This document shows positions 17,821 through 19,601 of a stretch of 19,601 nucleotides of DNA, in pieces. Each line of letters starts with the position of its first letter. The first letter of the stretch is position 1. The notes under the pieces are model-generated. The model made no database searches and had not been told where the DNA came from. It saw only the letters and a program-made list of their open reading frames with translations. The translations under genes were made by a program, and so were the position numbers. The stretch spans positions 1-19,601 of the forward strand of contig JAMQCK010000586.1 in the NCBI GenBank assembly GCA_024196135.1, read 5' to 3'. Source of the stretch: Pleurotus ostreatus/Saccharomyces cerevisiae fusant (lineage: Eukaryota > Opisthokonta).

Positions 17821-18895
17821 GGAGGGGGTGGTGTTGAAGGGTGGGTGGAGCTGAGCGTGCGGCGGCCCGGTTCCGCTGCACAGCGATCTCAGTCTTGAGT
17901 GCTCTCCTTATAACGAGACGCGCCGAAGGAGGGTTTCGGAGGAGGAGGAGGGTTTTGGAGGATGTAGTCTCGCAATGTTCGACGCGGGTATATATTGTAC
18001 ATCATCTTTCAATTACGGACGGCAGCTGCAAGGACTTCGTGTGGTATCTAATGTAGACTAGCTGTGTCATTTGGGATGTTTGCGCGCGTCTATATCAGTA
18101 CCCTCGCGGGGTTGGGAATCTGGTATCCTATGGCTTGTCAGAGTGATACAGCCATTGGGCGTTATAATGTTCGGAAATTCGAAAAACGAGGCTACGACAT
18201 CGTTAGCAAGAAATCGGGCATAGCGGGCGTCGGCGATGGTAGAAACACGAGTGAGCGAAGGGATCTGGTCATCTCTCACAGAGGGAAGCGAGGCACTGAG
18301 CGTCTGAGAAGGCCCTTCATGAGTCGCTCGCCGATAACGTAGCGTCGACAACAGCACACGAGGCATGCTCACCGTCGTTCGGGAGTTGCCGAGCGCCTTT
18401 GATGCGTCTTCGTCCCACCTCCGGTGTGGATGCCACTCCTGGCGGCGACGATGAGGGCCTCCTTAGCGACTTCGTCGCTGGTTAAGACACGATTTTGACC
18501 TGCGCCCATGCTTGTCACGTCAGGCGAGGGCGCATCAAGGCGTTGAGGTGGCACGGCAGCTTCCGAAGGCAAGGCGGAGCAGCGGCGGACGCGGTCGGGC
18601 CCCAAACGTGGCACGATGACGGCCTTATGGCACGTGTGGACTCGCTGATCCCACTGTCTGAGTCCAGCATCAGCAATCCCGATCCTCGAACCACCTCTCT
18701 TTGGCTCACCAGTATTTTGCTGCGCCGCCGCCCGCTACCATCGATTATTACTACGCCACTTCGGTATGCATGGTTTACATCTGGGGGTAATTTCCGAACA
18801 CTATAACGCCCATGATATGTAGACGGTACTCAGTAAGAAGCCGAAGCTTGTGGATATGAACTATTTTCCACAGATAGCTACCACGTTGAACTAAG
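17821..18895. other. Convergent intergenic region, no gene recognised
   Basis: It separates the membrane-protein gene from the inverted F-box gene, so it holds both 3' ends. G-rich purine runs at 17820-17850 and 17930-17962 lie just past the membrane-protein stop and may aid transcript ending. An 81-codon minus-strand frame (18369-18614) is open but unrecognised. Confidence 0.5.
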
Positions 18896-19601
18896 CTACA
18901 GTAGCGTGGATTTGCAGATTTTCGAATTGACGAAGATCCCCTTGCCCTTCACCCCCGCTATCCAGTTGTGCAGTCCCAAACATTCGCAGTACTCGTCCCC
19001 TCTGCAATTGCGCGAGCGGACTGACATGCACTCCCTGGACTCTGCGCCGTCCGCACCCCAGCGGGAAAGCACCAGTTCCTTCAAAACGTCGCCGAACTCG
19101 AAGTCCGGGGCGATGTCGTCGTACTCGAGGGCGAGGTGCGCCATATTAGGCAGAAGGGGATGCAGGTCCGAATGGGGGGTAACCAGCCTCTGCAGGAGGG
19201 GCAAATCGCACAAGGCGAAGAGCTCGTATGCGAGTCTGAGGCGCTCGAGCTGAGGCACGAGGTGCAGGATGGAGACGAGGTCTTCCAGCTCGCCGTCCCG
19301 ATGAGAACACAGAAAGCCTTTGAGAGATAAGGTGCGTAGAAAATACAAGTCGCGCGTGAGCAGCGAACGCACGGACGATCTGAGGAGCGAGTAATGACCT
19401 AAATCAATCCTCATGAAGCTGGCTCTCGCCGCCACGGTGATCTCGACGAGGTTGGGAGCATCAATGAACGCAGCGAGACGGTGACCATAGCGCGAGAGCC
19501 TGAGGACGCGCAAACTGGGAAAGGTCATCCCCGGGATATGTATAGGAGTAACACCATGCTGTGGCACATAATAAATGGGCAGAATGCAGACCTTGAGTGT
19601 C
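18896..19601 (-). CDS. F-box/leucine-rich protein D, C-terminal part (cut by window edge)
   Basis: The frame is open from the window end to the TAG at 18896-18898, giving about 235 C-terminal residues; the coiled coil and F-box would lie beyond the window. It aligns along its length with the C-terminal half of protein A: LRVLRLSRYGH versus A's LHVLKLSGCGH, FIDAPNL versus LINAPNL, an ILHLVPQLERLRL segment, and DVLKELVLSRW in both. It ends with NWIAGVKGKGIFVN, matching A's DWIAEVEKEGIIVN. It is thus closer to A than to B or C, in opposite orientation and about 10 kb away. No internal stop or frameshift is visible. Presumed SCF substrate adaptor. Confidence 0.8.
   Translation of the reverse strand, partial: TLKVCILPIYYVPQHGVTPIHIPGMTFPSLRVLRLSRYGHRLAAFIDAPNLVEITVAARASFMRIDLGHYSLLRSSVRSLLTRDLYFLRTLSLKGFLCSHRDGELEDLVSILHLVPQLERLRLAYELFALCDLPLLQRLVTPHSDLHPLLPNMAHLALEYDDIAPDFEFGDVLKELVLSRWGADGAESRECMSVRSRNCRGDEYCECLGLHNWIAGVKGKGIFVNSKICKSTLL

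Noticed and set aside
18369..18614. 81-codon minus-strand open frame
   Set aside because: Some stretches look protein-like, but there is no recognisable domain, promoter or exon partner, so it is not called as a gene.

Overview
The window looks like nuclear DNA of a wood-decay type basidiomycete (Agaricomycetes). Evidence is the high GC in coding DNA, many 48-74 bp GT-AG introns with CTRAY-like branch sites, F-box proteins of the style common in mushroom genomes, a basidiomycete-type seven-helix membrane protein, and a secreted CE1 esterase. I saw no bacterial operon signals, no rRNA or tRNA gene and no CRISPR array. The genus cannot be named from the sequence alone.

Layout. Positions 1-787 hold no gene except a TATA box serving a secreted feruloyl/acetylxylan-type esterase (788-1752, one intron). 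Tail to tail with it lie two tandem minus-strand paralogues (1871-4240 and 4488-6899). Each encodes an RNase H1/viroplasmin-type N-terminal domain fused to a PIF1-family helicase. By manual splicing both resolve into intact 13-exon genes with all 12 introns at matching positions and phases, giving 586 and 589 residues. They look broken in a simple six-frame view only because the exons are short, including a 12-nt micro-exon.

Divergent from the second helicase is a tandem array of three plus-strand F-box/leucine-rich proteins (7208-8818, 9006-10751, 11014-12615). A fourth relative lies inverted at the right edge (18896-19601, cut by the window end). Between them lie a two-exon, low-complexity protein with an 8-residue tandem repeat (13090-14476), a gene-poor 1.8 kb stretch with GC-rich repeats and nested inverted repeats, and a 10-exon seven-helix membrane protein (16286-17820).

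There is no evidence that these genes form one pathway. The esterase acts outside the cell on plant wall esters, the helicases act on nucleic acids, and the F-box proteins are candidate substrate adaptors for SCF ubiquitin ligases. The main theme is local gene-family expansion: a helicase pair and an F-box cluster. The most distinctive item is the helicase pair. Its domain fusion suggests a helicase that recognises RNA-DNA hybrids, and one copy has a possible alternative upstream start. All gene models are hand-spliced predictions without transcript support.
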